Source of the DNA: Gracilibacillus orientalis
GTDB lineage: Bacteria; Bacillota; Bacilli; Bacillales; Amphibacillaceae
DNA length: 64,000 nt
Reading direction: 5' to 3'
Assembly (NCBI RefSeq): GCF_900114645.1
Contig: NZ_FOTR01000009.1
Coordinates: forward strand, 62,001 to 126,000
Part shown: positions 63,993 to 64,000 of the stretch, piece after piece
Layout of the letters: each line of letters starts with the position of its first letter
Position numbering within the stretch: the stretch's first letter is position 1
Translations under genes and position numbers: made by a program
Notes under the pieces: generated by a model
What the model saw: only the letters and a program-made list of their open reading frames with translations
The model's database searches: none
What the model was told of the DNA's origin: nothing

Positions 63993-64000
63993 CGTATACT

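Overview
The window reads as chromosomal DNA of a low-GC, spore-forming Bacillaceae, probably a halotolerant genus near Gracilibacillus, Virgibacillus or Oceanobacillus (inference). Support comes from gene order shared with Bacillus subtilis (argS-ywiB; speE-speB; pbpG-ywhD-ywhB; ywfO-ywgA; lipL-pta-hemQ-gerQ-ywdK-ywdI), the spore protein GerQ, a lia envelope-stress operon, strong GGAGG ribosome binding sites with many TTG/GTG starts, and an acidic lipoprotein linker. There is no rRNA, tRNA, CRISPR array, intact IS element or prophage.

1-21 kb is the conserved block. It holds argS, ywiB and an AimR-like TPR gene; the spermidine genes speE-speB; pbpG, ywhD, ywhB, ywgA and ywfO; lipoylation (lipL), an enolase-superfamily enzyme, a NERD protein, pta, hemQ and gerQ; a frameshifted small membrane gene; ywdK-ywdI; an NSS transporter; and a fructosamine kinase. 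21-34 kb is mostly single genes for transport and metabolism: an acyltransferase, an M29 aminopeptidase, an RND pump, TcyP, an OsmC protein, a TerC exporter behind a manganese riboswitch, PgcA, an AI-2E-family protein and PaiA. 34-47 kb has a TRAP transporter (dctQ-dctM-dctP), a Na+/H+ antiporter, RecQ, a yfmR-ampS pair, cardiolipin synthase and a small heat-shock protein. 47-51 kb has a SAM-riboswitch-controlled O-acetylhomoserine sulfhydrylase with an unusual C-terminal domain, and ypmR-ypmS. 51-57 kb is the lia region (liaI-liaH // liaF-liaS-liaR), followed by a RlpA/DUF3889 protein and a NlpC/P60-like gene whose promoter is a diverged copy of the liaI promoter. 57-64 kb has small membrane ORFs, topB, two YibE/F genes, a TlpA-type thioredoxin and a SEDS (FtsW-like) gene.

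Most unusual is what lies between the genes. (a) A dispersed structured repeat occurs in four copies whose paired arms differ in sequence between copies but remain complementary. (b) Two arrays of a TGGCCA-centred motif at exactly 21-bp spacing lie 28 kb apart, one of them translated into the C-terminus of the NERD protein. (c) A 51-bp tandem hairpin array lies directly after argS. (d) A lia-type promoter has been duplicated in front of a NlpC/P60-like gene. Identities were assigned by reading motifs and remembered family sequences; no database search was run.
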